A stretch of DNA of 30,183 nt from Spirochaetia bacterium (lineage in GTDB: Bacteria; Spirochaetota; Spirochaetia; Sphaerochaetales; Sphaerochaetaceae): contig SABI01000004.1 of the NCBI GenBank assembly GCA_009929055.1, positions 1 to 30,183 of the forward strand. Direction: 5' to 3'. The notes under the pieces are model-generated. The model was not told the DNA's origin and searched no databases. It was given only the letters and a program-made list of their open reading frames with translations. Positions within the stretch are counted from its first letter, which is position 1. Every line of letters begins with the position of its first letter. The translations under genes and the position numbers were made by a program. This document shows, one piece after another, positions 30,155-30,183 of the stretch.

Positions 30155-30183
30155 AAATATATAGGCATAGGGAACTCAAATCC

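Noticed and set aside
1..30183. Mobile elements, CRISPR arrays, prophage or defence genes
   Set aside because: No transposase, integrase, direct-repeat array or accessory protein was seen; nearly every base belongs to conserved housekeeping genes or their control regions.
30155..30183. Possible third tRNA or promoter upstream of tRNA-Thr
   Set aside because: Only 29 bases remain; TATATATT-like sequence is present, but no -35 box or tRNA arm can be confirmed.

Overview
This window is a nearly unbroken block of translation and transcription genes, all on the minus strand, from an AT-rich bacterium that is most likely a spirochaete (Spirochaetota). Four things point there. The RNA polymerase beta subunit has Asn where E. 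coli has Ser531, the natural rifampicin-resistance residue described in spirochaetes. EF-Tu, RpoB and RpoC read like treponeme/Borrelia homologues. fusA is absent between rpsG and tuf. A TlyA-type gene follows rny and ymdB. A treponeme-like or Sphaerochaeta-like organism is my best guess, but genus cannot be fixed from the sequence alone.

In the direction of transcription (high to low coordinates) the layout has four parts. (1) 30154-26756: tRNA-Thr, rpmG, tRNA-Trp, secE, nusG, then rplK-rplA-rplJ-rplL behind a probable promoter and an L1-binding leader. (2) 26609-17791: rpoB, rpoC, rpsL, rpsG, closed by an intrinsic terminator. (3) 17700-2807: a strong promoter and a long structured leader, then tuf, an intrinsic terminator or attenuator, and the S10, spc and alpha clusters run together (rpsJ-rplC-D-W-B-rpsS-rplV-rpsC-rplP-rpmC-rpsQ-rplN-X-E-rpsN-H-rplF-R-rpsE-rpmD-rplO-secY-rpmJ-rpsM-K-D-rpoA-rplQ), ended by a hairpin. 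(4) 2678-1: a near-consensus promoter driving rny, ymdB and the first 90 codons of a tlyA-family gene that runs off the window.

The proteins together make the ribosome, the core of RNA polymerase, the delivery factor EF-Tu, the elongation factor NusG and the core of the Sec translocon (SecY, SecE). The last unit adds mRNA decay (RNase Y), a YmdB phosphodiesterase and an rRNA methyltransferase. Genes are packed with gaps of 0-35 bases, several stop/start overlaps and good Shine-Dalgarno sites, so the few larger spacers stand out. They hold most of what is worth a second look: the 432-base rpsG-tuf region, the tuf-rpsJ terminator, the L1-stalk mimic before rplK, the hairpins between rplL and rpoB, and a 21-bp helix that closes around tRNA-Trp.

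I found no mobile element, CRISPR array, phage gene, frameshifted gene or accessory system. The content is conserved housekeeping, and the novelty, if any, is in the regulatory RNA.
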